A stretch of 64,000 nucleotides of DNA from CAIKMD01 sp035277525 (GTDB lineage: Bacteria > Pseudomonadota > Alphaproteobacteria > ATCC43930 > CGMCC-115725), in assembly GCA_035277525.1 (NCBI GenBank), contig DATEKH010000138.1, positions 3,258 to 67,257 of the forward strand. Reading direction: 5' to 3'. Positions 50,014 to 58,515 of this stretch are shown here, piece by piece (the stretch's first letter is position 1; each line of letters opens with the position of its first letter). The notes below the pieces were generated by a model that was given only the letters and a program-made list of their open reading frames with translations, made no database searches and was not told the origin of the DNA. The translations under genes were made by a program, and so were the position numbers.

Positions 50014-50089
50014 TCCGATCGTCGCCGGCGCCGGGCCGCGGGAACCTTTTGCGCCGTCCGGCATCCAATTCGTGGCAAAGGAGGATTCG

Positions 50090-51619
50090 ATGAGTGACGC
50101 ACCGTCGACAACCGGGCCCGACCTGGCGGCAGGCATTGCGGCCAGCGAGCTTGCCGAGGGCCAGATGCTGGTCGGACATGTGGGCGAGGAAAACGTGCTG
50201 CTCGCGCGCCGCGGCGGCGAGATTTTCGCCATCGGCGCGACGTGCTCGCATTACGGCGGGCCGCTCGGCGACGGAATCCTGACCGGCGACGCGGTGCGCT
50301 GCCCCTGGCATCACGCCTGCTTCAGCATCCGCACCGGCGAGGCGCTGCACGCACCGGCGCTGAGCCCGCTCGTCTGCTGGTCGGTCGAGCAGCGCGCCGG
50401 CAAGATCTTCGTCCGCGACAAGAAGCCGGTGGCACCGAAGAAATCTCGCGCTGCGGCTGCGTCCGCCACGCCGGGAAAGATCGTCATCGTTGGCGGCGGT
50501 GCCGCCGGCTTTGCCGCCGCCGAGCGCTTGCGCCGCGAAGGCTATGGCAACAGCATCGTCATGGTCAGCGACGACGACGCGCCGCCGGTCGACCGGCCGA
50601 ATTTGTCGAAGGACTATCTTGCCGGCAACGCGCCCGAGGAGTGGATTCCGCTGCGGCCGGACGACTTCTACTCCGGCAACAAGATCGATTTGCGCCTCAA
50701 ATCAGCGGTCGCGGCGATCGATCCGCGCGCCCGCGAAGTGACGCTCAGCAATGGCGGCAAGCTCGCCTATGACCGCCTCCTGCTCGCGACCGGCGCCGAG
50801 CCCATTCGGCTGCGCCTGCCCGGTGCCGATTTGCCGCATGTCTTCACGCTGCGCTCGCTCGCGGATTCCCGCGCCATCATCGCGCGCGCCGCGGGCGCGC
50901 GCCGCGCGGTGGTGATCGGCGCGAGCTTCATCGGCCTCGAAGTGGCCGCCTCGCTGCGCCATCGCAACATCGAGGTCCATGTCGTCGCGCCGGAGAAAGT
51001 GCCGATGGAGCGCATCCTCGGCGCCGAGATGGGCGCTTTCGTGCGCGCCCTCCATGAAGAGCATGGCGTCGTCTTCCATCTCGAGAACACGCCGGCCGCG
51101 ATCGACGCCAAAGAGGTCGCGCTGAATAGCGGCGCCGTGCTCGAGGCCGACCTCGTGGTCATGGGCGTCGGCGTGCGGCCGCGCGTCGCGCTCGCCGAAA
51201 AAGCCGGGCTGAAGATCGACCGCGGCGTCGCCGTCGATCAGTATCTCCAGACCAGCGCGCCGGAGATTTTCGCCGCCGGCGACATCGCGCGCTGGCCCGA
51301 CCGGCATAGCGGCCAAGCGATCCGCATCGAGCATTGGGTCGCCGCCGAGCGCCAGGGTGCGACCGCCGCGTTCAACCTCCTTGGCCAGCGTCAGGCTTTC
51401 GATGCCGTGCCGTTCTTCTGGAGCCAGCATTACGACGTGCCGATCAATTATGTCGGCCATGCCGAAAGCTGGGACGAGATCGCGGTCGACGGCAACATTG
51501 CCGGGCGCGATTGCGTGCTGCGCTACAAGAAGGGCGGCCGCGTGCTCGCAGTGGCCTCGATCTATCGCGATCGCGAGAGTCTCGAAGCCGAAGTCGCAAT
51601 GGAGCGCGCGAGGAGCTGA
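50090..51619 (+). CDS. Rieske domain-NAD(P)H:FAD reductase fusion (AIF-like ferredoxin reductase)
   Basis: The product is 509 aa; AAAGGAGG precedes the ATG. Residues ~15-110 form a Rieske domain (CSHYGGPLG and CPWHHACF). Residues ~125-500 form a two-dinucleotide-domain flavoprotein: IVGGGAAGFAAAERLRREG (FAD), PNLSKDYLAG, VIGASFIGLEVAASLR (NAD(P)H) and FAAGDIA (FAD phosphate). The layout matches apoptosis-inducing factor-like ferredoxin reductases. It could reduce the Rieske ferredoxin encoded at 32467-32778. Follows mmsA by 76 bp on the same strand. Confidence 0.85.
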   Translation: MSDAPSTTGPDLAAGIAASELAEGQMLVGHVGEENVLLARRGGEIFAIGATCSHYGGPLGDGILTGDAVRCPWHHACFSIRTGEALHAPALSPLVCWSVEQRAGKIFVRDKKPVAPKKSRAAAASATPGKIVIVGGGAAGFAAAERLRREGYGNSIVMVSDDDAPPVDRPNLSKDYLAGNAPEEWIPLRPDDFYSGNKIDLRLKSAVAAIDPRAREVTLSNGGKLAYDRLLLATGAEPIRLRLPGADLPHVFTLRSLADSRAIIARAAGARRAVVIGASFIGLEVAASLRHRNIEVHVVAPEKVPMERILGAEMGAFVRALHEEHGVVFHLENTPAAIDAKEVALNSGAVLEADLVVMGVGVRPRVALAEKAGLKIDRGVAVDQYLQTSAPEIFAAGDIARWPDRHSGQAIRIEHWVAAERQGATAAFNLLGQRQAFDAVPFFWSQHYDVPINYVGHAESWDEIAVDGNIAGRDCVLRYKKGGRVLAVASIYRDRESLEAEVAMERARS

Positions 51620-51648
51620 GAGGCCCCCGACGCCGTCGCCCTGACGAT

Positions 51649-51676
51649 TTGCAAAAGTTAGCGCTTGCATCATAAT
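51649..51676 (+). promoter_or_regulatory. candidate sigma-70 promoter for the ABC operon
   Basis: TTGCAA (51649-51654) and CATAAT (51671-51676) are separated by 16 bp, 107 bp before the binding-protein ATG. The match to sigma-70 boxes is good, and the surrounding sequence is AT-richer than its neighbours. Pattern match only. Confidence 0.4.
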
Positions 51677-51782
51677 GGTGGCGGAACAGGCGAAGTCGCG
51701 CACAGTCACGTCGTCGCCCAATGTCATTCGACGGTACCAAGTGGACAGGGCCGTCAAAGAACGTTTGGAACGGGAGGTTGAG

Positions 51783-52775
51783 ATGAAGAGACGCACGGTC
51801 CTGGCGGGATTCGCAGCGCTGGCATCGGGTGCAATTGCCGTGCCGCGCCTGGCGAAAGCGGCGGCAACGCCTGTAAAAATTGTTATCCCGCGCGATAGCA
51901 TCTTCGTGCTTGCCTATTTCGGCGCGAAAGATGCCGGTGTTTTCACGCGCCACGGCATCGATATCGATATCGACGCGCGGCCCTTCGCCGGCTTCCTCGC
52001 CGGCCTGCCGAGCAAGGAATGCCAAGCGACGACCTATTCCGGCATCGATTCCATCGCGAAGATCAACCAGGGGGTCGATTGGGTAATCATCGGCGGCGGA
52101 CTCACGGTGTTCCAGGAAGTGTTCGTGCACAAGGATTCGCCGATAAAAACGATCGCCGACCTCAAGGGCAAGCGCGTTGGCGTGTGGTCGACGGGCGCTG
52201 GCGCGTTCAAGGCAGCGCGCGTCGCGATCATGGACGCGGGCGGGCCCGATGTGACCAAAGACGCGACCTTGGTGCAGGTCGCCCCGCCGGCGCTCTTCAA
52301 GATGCTGCAGTCCGGCCAGGTCGATGCGATGATCAACGAGAGCTCGTTCACGGTCAGGGCGGGATCGCAGCCGGAAAAATTCCGCTCGGTCTTCTCGGTC
52401 AATGAGTTTTGGAAGAAGAAGACGGGATTCCCGCTGGTCTGGGCGGCGCCGCTGGTCGCGTGGCGCAGCTGGGTCGATGAGGACCGCACGCGGGCGAAGA
52501 ATTTCACCGCGGCGATGGAAGAGTCCTTCCGCTGGGTAGCAAAGCCCGAGAATTTCGATGCCGCCGTCAAAGCGCATGGCGCGCTCGCTGGCGTCACCGA
52601 TCCGGCGTCGGCCGCCACGTATAAGAAATGGCTCGCCGAGGGCTTGATTTTCCTGCCCGATTGGAATGCGAAGGTCATCGCGGCCGAATGGCAGTTCCTC
52701 GACCTCGCCAAGCGCTACGGCGTCCTCGATGCAGTGCCGCCGAAAGAGAAATACGCGCTGACTTTTGGCAGCTAA
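51783..52775 (+). CDS. NitT/TauT-type substrate-binding protein (system 2)
   Basis: The product is 330 aa. A twin-Arg-like signal (MKRRTVLAGFAAL...) ends near residue 25. The binding-protein fold is shown by DIDARPFAGFLAGLPS, TIADLKGKRVGVWSTGAGAF and VDAMINESSF. It is distinct in sequence from paralogs 1-5 at 31-43 kb. First gene of an ABC operon with two permeases and one ATPase. Ligand unknown. Confidence 0.85.
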   Translation: MKRRTVLAGFAALASGAIAVPRLAKAAATPVKIVIPRDSIFVLAYFGAKDAGVFTRHGIDIDIDARPFAGFLAGLPSKECQATTYSGIDSIAKINQGVDWVIIGGGLTVFQEVFVHKDSPIKTIADLKGKRVGVWSTGAGAFKAARVAIMDAGGPDVTKDATLVQVAPPALFKMLQSGQVDAMINESSFTVRAGSQPEKFRSVFSVNEFWKKKTGFPLVWAAPLVAWRSWVDEDRTRAKNFTAAMEESFRWVAKPENFDAAVKAHGALAGVTDPASAATYKKWLAEGLIFLPDWNAKVIAAEWQFLDLAKRYGVLDAVPPKEKYALTFGS

Positions 52776-52789
52776 GCGGAGAGTACGGC

Positions 52790-53560
52790 ATGCGGGCGCT
52801 CGGCATCGGCAACCGTTCCGTCCAGATGGCGATTGCGATCATCGGCGGGCTGCTGATCTGGCAAGGGATATCGCTGTTCTTCCTGCCGGTGTTTCTGCCC
52901 GGGCCGGTTGCCCTGGTCGAGCGCATGGCCGATATCTATAGCGATCCCGGCTCCTATCTCATCGTCGGGCAAACGCTGGCACGCATCTTCGAGGGCTTCG
53001 CAATATCGATGGTGATCGGCACAGCGCTGGGCCTGCTGATGGGGCTTCGGCGCTCGATCGAGATCTTCCTCGATAGCTGGATCATGGTCCTGCTGACCGT
53101 TCCGGCGATCTGTTGGGCCTTCGTTTCGGTGCTGTGGTTCGGCGCATCGGAGGCCGCACCGATCCTGACGATCGCGCTGATCGTCACGCCTTTTGTCGTG
53201 ATCAACATCTGGGAGGGCACGAAAGCGGTCGAGCGCAGCCTCTTGGAGATGGGGTCGGTCTACCGCGCCGGCCGCTCGCTCATGCTGCGCAAGGTGCTGC
53301 TGCCGCAGCTCATGCCCTTCGTCTTCTCGTCCCTGCGGATCTCGCTATCCTTGTCGTGGAAGATCGCGCTCGTCGCCGAAGCTTTCGGCATCGGCGGCGG
53401 CGTCGGGCAGCAGCTCATGTATTGGTTCCAGGATACGCGAGTCGACATGATGCTCGCTTGGGGGCTGAGCTTCATGATCGTCATGGTGCTGATCGACCTG
53501 CTGGTCTTCCGAATCTGGGCGGCGCGCAGCTTTGCCTGGAGGCCTCAGCTTGCGGTATGA
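52790..53560 (+). CDS. NitT/TauT-type ABC permease (system 2, first permease)
   Basis: The product is 256 aa with about six membrane segments. The EAA-like loop is GSVYRAGRSLMLRKVLLPQLMPFVF. Located 14 bp after the binding protein and overlapping the ATPase start by 11 bp. The system resembles SsuC/TauC permeases. Confidence 0.87.
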   Translation: MRALGIGNRSVQMAIAIIGGLLIWQGISLFFLPVFLPGPVALVERMADIYSDPGSYLIVGQTLARIFEGFAISMVIGTALGLLMGLRRSIEIFLDSWIMVLLTVPAICWAFVSVLWFGASEAAPILTIALIVTPFVVINIWEGTKAVERSLLEMGSVYRAGRSLMLRKVLLPQLMPFVFSSLRISLSLSWKIALVAEAFGIGGGVGQQLMYWFQDTRVDMMLAWGLSFMIVMVLIDLLVFRIWAARSFAWRPQLAV

Positions 53561-54368
53561 TCAGGGGCTCGCCGGCGATGCGCGCGCGCCGGCTTCGCCA
53601 GCCATCATCAAGGTCGCGAAGCTGACGAAGCGGTTTCCCGCGCCGGGCGGCACGGCGGATTTCGTTGTGATCGAAGACATGAGCGTGAGCGTCGCCGACG
53701 GCGAATTCGTCAGCATCGTCGGCCCGTCCGGCTGCGGCAAATCCACGCTGCTGAACATCATCGCCGGGATCGAAAGCTATGATTCCGGCGCCGTGACCTT
53801 GTCGCCGAAGCCCGGCCGGGGGCAGGCGCCGCCGCGCATCGCCTATGTCTTCCAGACGCCGCGCCTCCTCAACTGGCTGACAGTGCAGCAGAACATCGAG
53901 TTCGTTCTCGAAGCACAGGAGATTCCGCGCGAGCGCTGGCCGGACCTCGTGAGCGAGCATCTTCGCTTGGTCGGCCTCGCCGGGCAGGAGGCCAATTATC
54001 CGCTCAACCTCTCGGGCGGCATGCAGCAACGCGTCGCGATCGCCCGGGCGCTCGCCATCGAGCCCGATATCCTGCTGATGGACGAGCCGTTCAGCCATCT
54101 CGATGCGATCACGGCGCGCAAGCTGCGCGCCGACCTGATGGCGATCATGACCCGCGCGCGGCCGGCGATCCTCTTCGTGACGCATGACCTCGCCGAGGCG
54201 GTGCTACTTTCCGATCACATCTACATGATGGAGACCAGGCCGGCGCGCATCTTCAAGCATATCGCTGTCGACATCGCGCGGCCGCGCGCGCCCGAGGATC
54301 AGCGAGTCTTCGAGCTGGAGCGGGAGCTGATGCGCGAATTCTTCAGCGTCCTCGAGACGAAGGGCTAA
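53550..54368 (+). CDS. NitT/TauT-type ABC ATP-binding protein (system 2)
   Basis: The product is 272 aa. A TTG start at 53550 is preferred: GGAGG ends 7 nt before it and it overlaps the permease stop by 11 bp. (Another TTG lies at 53532.) All ATPase motifs are intact: GPSGCGKSTLL, VFQTPRLLNW, LSGGMQQRVAIARA, ILLMDEPFSHLD and VTHDLAEA. The Q-loop and D-loop are normal for SsuB-type ATPases. Translationally coupled to the first permease; separated from the second permease by a palindromic repeat. Confidence 0.87.
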   Translation: MRYDQGLAGDARAPASPAIIKVAKLTKRFPAPGGTADFVVIEDMSVSVADGEFVSIVGPSGCGKSTLLNIIAGIESYDSGAVTLSPKPGRGQAPPRIAYVFQTPRLLNWLTVQQNIEFVLEAQEIPRERWPDLVSEHLRLVGLAGQEANYPLNLSGGMQQRVAIARALAIEPDILLMDEPFSHLDAITARKLRADLMAIMTRARPAILFVTHDLAEAVLLSDHIYMMETRPARIFKHIAVDIARPRAPEDQRVFELERELMREFFSVLETKG

Positions 54369-54386
54369 CACGTGCCGCAACCCGTC

Positions 54387-54508
54387 GTCATTGCGAGGAG
54401 TGCGAAGCGCGACGAAGCAATCCAGACTCTTGCGGGCTCGCGCGGTTCCATGGATCGCCACGACCGCCCTCATCCCGAACTTGTCGAGGGACGCGGTCTC
54501 GCGATGAC
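54387..54508. repeat. dispersed palindromic repeat (REP-like)
   Basis: The unit begins GTCATTGCGAG (54387-54397) and ends CTCGCGATGAC (54498-54508), an inverted repeat with one mismatch. Inside are GCGACGAAGCAATCCAGACT and TGGATCGCCACGACCGC, the stock phrases of a repeat dispersed in many alphaproteobacterial genomes. It occupies most of the 181-bp gap between the ATPase and second permease genes, so it may form an RNA hairpin that affects downstream transcript levels. A TTTTTT run follows it. Confidence 0.75.
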
Positions 54509-54549
54509 ATTGTTTTTTAATATTCCTGCAGTGTGTTAGGACGGCGGCG

Positions 54550-55323
54550 ATGAGGACGCTTTCTCTTCGGGCGGCATCGATCCTGCTGCTGATCTTCATC
54601 TGGTGGCTGGGCGCGACGCTCATCGCCGATCCCGAGATCCTGCCTGGGCCGCTGGCGGTCGCGCGCGGCATTGCCAGCATCCTCACCTCGGCCGGGCCGG
54701 AAGGCGAATCGTCCTGGTTCGATATCGGCATTACGCTGGCGCGCATCGTCGTCGCTTTCAGCGCCGCGATGCTCGCCGGCATCGGTCTCGGCCTGGCGAT
54801 GGGCCTTAGCCGCGGCTTCGACAGCTGGATGCAGGCGATCATCCCCTCGCTGCTCACCCTGCCGACGATCCTCATGGTGTTTCTCTCCGTGTTGTGGTTC
54901 GGCTTCAGCGAGGCCGGCGGGCTCGTCGCGGTGGTGGTGCTGGTGACGCCCTATGTCGCGGTCAACATCGCCGAAGGCGCCCGGGCGATGGACAAATCGC
55001 TGATCGATATGGCGGTCACCTTCAAAGCGGGACGCCGCTTGCGGCTCAAGCGCATCTATCTGCCCCAGCTCTTGCCATACATCTTCTCGGCCTTCCGCTA
55101 CGCCTTCGGCATGACCTGGAAGATCGTCGCCCTCGCCGAGACCTTCGGTCTCAAATTTGGAATCGGCTACATGTTTTCGTTCTGGTTCAACCAGTCCGAC
55201 ATGGGCCGGGTGCTGGCCTGGATCATCCTCTTCGTGGTGCTGATGTTGATCCTTGAGCACGGCGTTTTCGCGCGGCTCGAGGCCGGCGCCTTCCGCTGGC
55301 GCACGCCGATTGCCGCGCGCTGA
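54550..55323 (+). CDS. NitT/TauT-type ABC permease (system 2, second permease)
   Basis: The product is 257 aa with about six membrane segments (for example LLLIFIWWLGATLIA and LLTLPTILMVFLSVLWF) and the loop FKAGRRLRLKRIYLPQLLPYIF. Related to the permease at 52790 but not a close duplicate. Separated from the ATPase by the palindromic repeat. Two permeases for one ATPase and one binding protein suggest a heterodimeric channel. Confidence 0.85.
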   Translation: MRTLSLRAASILLLIFIWWLGATLIADPEILPGPLAVARGIASILTSAGPEGESSWFDIGITLARIVVAFSAAMLAGIGLGLAMGLSRGFDSWMQAIIPSLLTLPTILMVFLSVLWFGFSEAGGLVAVVVLVTPYVAVNIAEGARAMDKSLIDMAVTFKAGRRLRLKRIYLPQLLPYIFSAFRYAFGMTWKIVALAETFGLKFGIGYMFSFWFNQSDMGRVLAWIILFVVLMLILEHGVFARLEAGAFRWRTPIAAR

Positions 55324-55341
55324 GGCGATGCGTCGTTGCCG

Positions 55342-56841
55342 TCAGCGGTTGGCCAGCGCCGCGCGCCCCGCGGAGCCGCCGGCGATCTTGCCGAACACGG
55401 CGCCGTTGGTGAGGCCGCTGCCGCCCGGATAGTTGAACCAGAAGATCCCGCCGACGAGCTCGCCTGCCGCGTAAAGCCCGGGAATCGGCTCGCCGTCGGA
55501 AGAGATCACCTGGGCGTTGCCGTCGATCTTCAGCCCGCCGAAGGTGAAGGTGATGCCGCAGGTCACGGCGTAAGCCTCGAAGGGCGGCGTGTCGATGGTG
55601 TTCGCCCAGTTGGATTTGGGGATTGCGAGCCCTTGGGTGCAGCGCCCATCCTTCACATTCGGATTGAACGGGATGTCCTGGCGGACGGCCGCGTTGTAGC
55701 GCTGGAGCTCGGCGAGCGCCGCCTCGCCGTCGGTGTCCTCGAGGCTGCGGCAGAGCTCCTCGAGCGTGCCCGCGACGCGCTTCGTCACCTGCTTGATGCG
55801 GTATTCGTCGCGCAACTGCGCCTTCACCTTCGCGTCGAAAATCTGCCACGCAAACTGACCCGGCTGCGACAGGATCACGCGGCCATATTTGGCGTAGGTG
55901 TAGTTGCGGAAATCGGCGCCCTCGTCGATGAAGCGCTTGCCTAGCGCGTTGATGTAGACGCCCCACGGGTAGGAATGTTTTTGAAACTGGTCGCCGATTG
56001 CGAGGTCGCCGAAATCGGGGGCGTTGCGTTCCCACGCCACGGCATGGCAGCCGGACCAGTTGCCGACAGCGGCCGCGCCGATCGCGAGCGCCATCCGGAT
56101 GCCGTCGCCGGTGTTGAACCGCGTGCCGCGCACCTTCGCGAGTTCCCAGCCCGGCCCGAGATAACGCGTGCGCGTTTCGGGGTCGGCCTGAAATCCGCCG
56201 CAGGCAAGAACGACGGCCCGCGCGCCGATTTGGGTGGTGCGGCCATTCTGCCGGACCCTGACGCCCTTCACGCCGTCATCGTCGGCAAGGAGGTCGAGGC
56301 AGCGCGCCCGGTAGCGGATGTCGATGCCGTGCTCGCGTGCCGCAGCGGTGAGCGAAGCGATGAGCCCCTCGCCGCCGCCGACGGACTCGACCGTGAGCCC
56401 GCCCCAGAACTTGAACCGGCCGCCGATGTTGAAGGCTTGGCGGCCCCAGGCGGCCGTGAAGCGCACCCCCTTGGCGCGCATCCACGCCGCCGTGTCGAGG
56501 CTGCGCCGCACGAGGATTTCGGTGAGATCGGGATCGCAGCGATACTCGGTGACGCGCGCCATGTCGTCGAGGAATTGCTCCGCGGTGTAGGTGCCGAAAT
56601 CGCTGCGAGCGATCTCCTCTTCGCTCAGTTCCGGTATGACGCGCTTCAAGTCATCGACGCCGGCATAGGCCATGCGCATCAATCCCGCCGTAAAGCGGGA
56701 ATTGCCGCCGGCCTCGGCTTCCGGAGCGCGATCGAGCACGAGGACGCGGTCACATGTCTCGCGCGCGGCGAGTGCAGCGCAGAAGGCGGCGTTGCCGCCG
56801 CCGACGATCACGACGTCGAACATCTCCGTTGGACCGCTCAC
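55342..56841 (-). CDS. FAD-dependent tricarballylate dehydrogenase-like flavoprotein
   Basis: The product is 499 aa. The FAD Rossmann motif VVIVGGGNAAFCAALAARE (about 9-27) is followed by GGNSRFTAGLMRMAYAG and the succinate dehydrogenase/fumarate reductase-type C-terminal blocks GLYAAGELVGGIFW and YPGGSGLTNGAVFG. The family includes TcuA, which oxidises tricarballylate to cis-aconitate. The partner TcuB and transporter TcuC are not seen. Converges with the second permease (18-bp gap), so it may belong to the same regulon but is not in its operon. Confidence 0.78.
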   Translation of the reverse strand: MSGPTEMFDVVIVGGGNAAFCAALAARETCDRVLVLDRAPEAEAGGNSRFTAGLMRMAYAGVDDLKRVIPELSEEEIARSDFGTYTAEQFLDDMARVTEYRCDPDLTEILVRRSLDTAAWMRAKGVRFTAAWGRQAFNIGGRFKFWGGLTVESVGGGEGLIASLTAAAREHGIDIRYRARCLDLLADDDGVKGVRVRQNGRTTQIGARAVVLACGGFQADPETRTRYLGPGWELAKVRGTRFNTGDGIRMALAIGAAAVGNWSGCHAVAWERNAPDFGDLAIGDQFQKHSYPWGVYINALGKRFIDEGADFRNYTYAKYGRVILSQPGQFAWQIFDAKVKAQLRDEYRIKQVTKRVAGTLEELCRSLEDTDGEAALAELQRYNAAVRQDIPFNPNVKDGRCTQGLAIPKSNWANTIDTPPFEAYAVTCGITFTFGGLKIDGNAQVISSDGEPIPGLYAAGELVGGIFWFNYPGGSGLTNGAVFGKIAGGSAGRAALANR

Positions 56842-56874
56842 CGCTCGGCACCTCGTCTTGAGAGGAAGAAACTA

Positions 56875-56893
56875 GCCGGCGGTTGCCGCCGGC
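56875..56893 (-). terminator. terminator-like hairpin between the amine-oxidase-like gene and the TcuA-like gene
   Basis: GCCGGCGG and CCGCCGGC form a perfect 8-bp stem with a 3-nt loop. On the minus strand it is followed by TAGTTTCTTCC, a partial U tract. It lies about 150 nt downstream of the amine-oxidase-like gene and 34 nt upstream of the next minus-strand gene. Weak terminator or 5'-UTR hairpin. Confidence 0.4.
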
Positions 56894-57041
56894 GCCAAGC
56901 CCGGTGCGGACCGCATCCCAACCAAGCCGCAAGCTCGACCGGATCGATCCGAGCTACAAGACTTAGAATCGCCGGTCGGATGTCGGGATCGATGGAAACG
57001 CGGATCGGCAGCGAATTGCATGCCGCGATGCAGGTCTACGA

Positions 57042-58328
57042 TTATGCGCCGCGCGCCAGGATCTTCCGCGCGGCCTGCCATCCGCTGGCCAACGCCGCCT
57101 CCACCGTGCCCATTTCCGGACCGCCGTAGAACGCTTCGCCCGAAAACCACACCTTCGCATCTGCGCGATCGAGGCGAGCCAACACTTGCGGCGTGTCCGG
57201 GGTGGCATAGGAATAGGCGCCGCAGGCAAAGGGATCGGCACCCCAATGGATTGCGCGCGAGGCGACGAGCAAGCCCTTCAACCAGTCCCGGGATACCGCA
57301 AAATTTTGGGCGAGCGAGCCGAGCGCCCGCTCGATGAGGTCGTTGCTCGAAAGCGTGGCGGCGGCGTCGGCCCTCGGTCCCGCCAACCAGCCGGTCAGGA
57401 CGGGATGCTGCTCGGGGAATTGAGTCCACCACGTCGGAACCGCGGCGTTCGAAAACAGGAACGACATGTCCGCGAGATTTTGCCTAGCATGATCGGCCCA
57501 CCAGCTTCGCGAGAACCGAAGCAGAATCTTGACCACATTGCCGAAACCGATATCGGCGAGAGCGGCAGCGGCAATTGCGCCCGCCTCCGCTGGCAAGGCG
57601 ATGCTGCGCAGAAGCGGCAGCGGCACGGCGAGGATCGCGCCATCCGCAACGAGGCAGCTGCCATTCCGACAGCGGACCGTGACCTTCTGGCCATCGGCGT
57701 CGATAGTGGTCACGACTGCGCCGAAATGAACCGCCACGCCATGCCGGAGGCACTCGGTCAAGAGGAATCCGATGAGCGCACCATAGCCTTCGGCAATCCG
57801 CCCCTGTTGGCCGAGGCCGCGTCCCATCCATTCCTCGCGCAGCGCGAAGGTGCTGGCGCGGCCGGGATCCGCCGCATCGTAACCCTCGACCATCCGGGTG
57901 ACGGAGCGCCGCAACTCGGCATAGTCCGGATCGGCGAAATGGCGCGCGAGAAATTCGGCGACTGGCACGTCGTTCTTCAGCGCGCTCAATGCACGATGGA
58001 ATTCCTCCGCGTGGGGCGTCGCGCGGTCGTCGATCGCGAGCACGCCGTCTGCGGCGTGCCAGGCTGTCCCGCGGGATAGGGTCAGGGATAGTCCGGCCTC
58101 AGCCATCAGGGCGCGGGTATGGCTTGCGGCGCCATGCACAAATTCCGCGCCGCCCTCGGCGGGATAACCAAATTCCGCCACCGGCAGCGTCTCGATCCGA
58201 CCGCCGCAACGGTCCCGTGCCTCGAGCAGGGTGACGCTCTTTCCGGCTTGCGCGAGCTCGCGCGCCGCCATAAGCCCCGCGGCTCCGGCCCCGACGATCA
58301 CAAAGTCGTTTTGATTCCGAGAGGACAC
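57042..58328 (-). CDS. flavin amine oxidase family protein
   Basis: The product is 428 aa, GTG start. The FAD motif FVIVGAGAAGLMAARELAQAG and the downstream ARDRCGGRIET (RxGGR-type) are those of the monoamine oxidase/phytoene desaturase superfamily. The C-terminal block WFSGEAFYGGPEMGTVEAALASG contributes to FAD binding. It oxidises an amine or related substrate; the substrate is unknown. Located between two other minus-strand catabolic genes but separated by ~200 bp from each. Confidence 0.8.
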   Translation of the reverse strand: MSSRNQNDFVIVGAGAAGLMAARELAQAGKSVTLLEARDRCGGRIETLPVAEFGYPAEGGAEFVHGAASHTRALMAEAGLSLTLSRGTAWHAADGVLAIDDRATPHAEEFHRALSALKNDVPVAEFLARHFADPDYAELRRSVTRMVEGYDAADPGRASTFALREEWMGRGLGQQGRIAEGYGALIGFLLTECLRHGVAVHFGAVVTTIDADGQKVTVRCRNGSCLVADGAILAVPLPLLRSIALPAEAGAIAAAALADIGFGNVVKILLRFSRSWWADHARQNLADMSFLFSNAAVPTWWTQFPEQHPVLTGWLAGPRADAAATLSSNDLIERALGSLAQNFAVSRDWLKGLLVASRAIHWGADPFACGAYSYATPDTPQVLARLDRADAKVWFSGEAFYGGPEMGTVEAALASGWQAARKILARGA

Positions 58329-58460
58329 CGATCACCCGGACGTTAAACCAAGGGCACCGCGCGCGTGTTTACAACATCTCAGCTTCCTTGGCACCTTCCT
58401 GGCTGCGGCGTTGCGCGATGCGGAGCAGTGCGATGCCGCTCTTCTTTCGCGCCGCGGCAG

Positions 58461-58492
58461 AAAAAACCCCGCAACGGGAGCGTCGTTACGGG
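58461..58492 (-). terminator. rho-independent terminator of the amidohydrolase gene
   Basis: On the minus strand CCCGTAACG and CGTTGCGGG pair (one G-T wobble) around a 7-nt loop and are followed directly by GTTTTTT. The element begins about 24 nt after the amidohydrolase stop. This is the clearest intrinsic terminator in the window. Confidence 0.8.
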
Positions 58493-58515
58493 CTATCGCT
58501 GAGCCAGCCGAAAAC

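Noticed and set aside
48367..50232. A 621-codon minus-strand open frame opposite mmsA
   Set aside because: mmsA on the plus strand has all family motifs; the antisense frame shows none.
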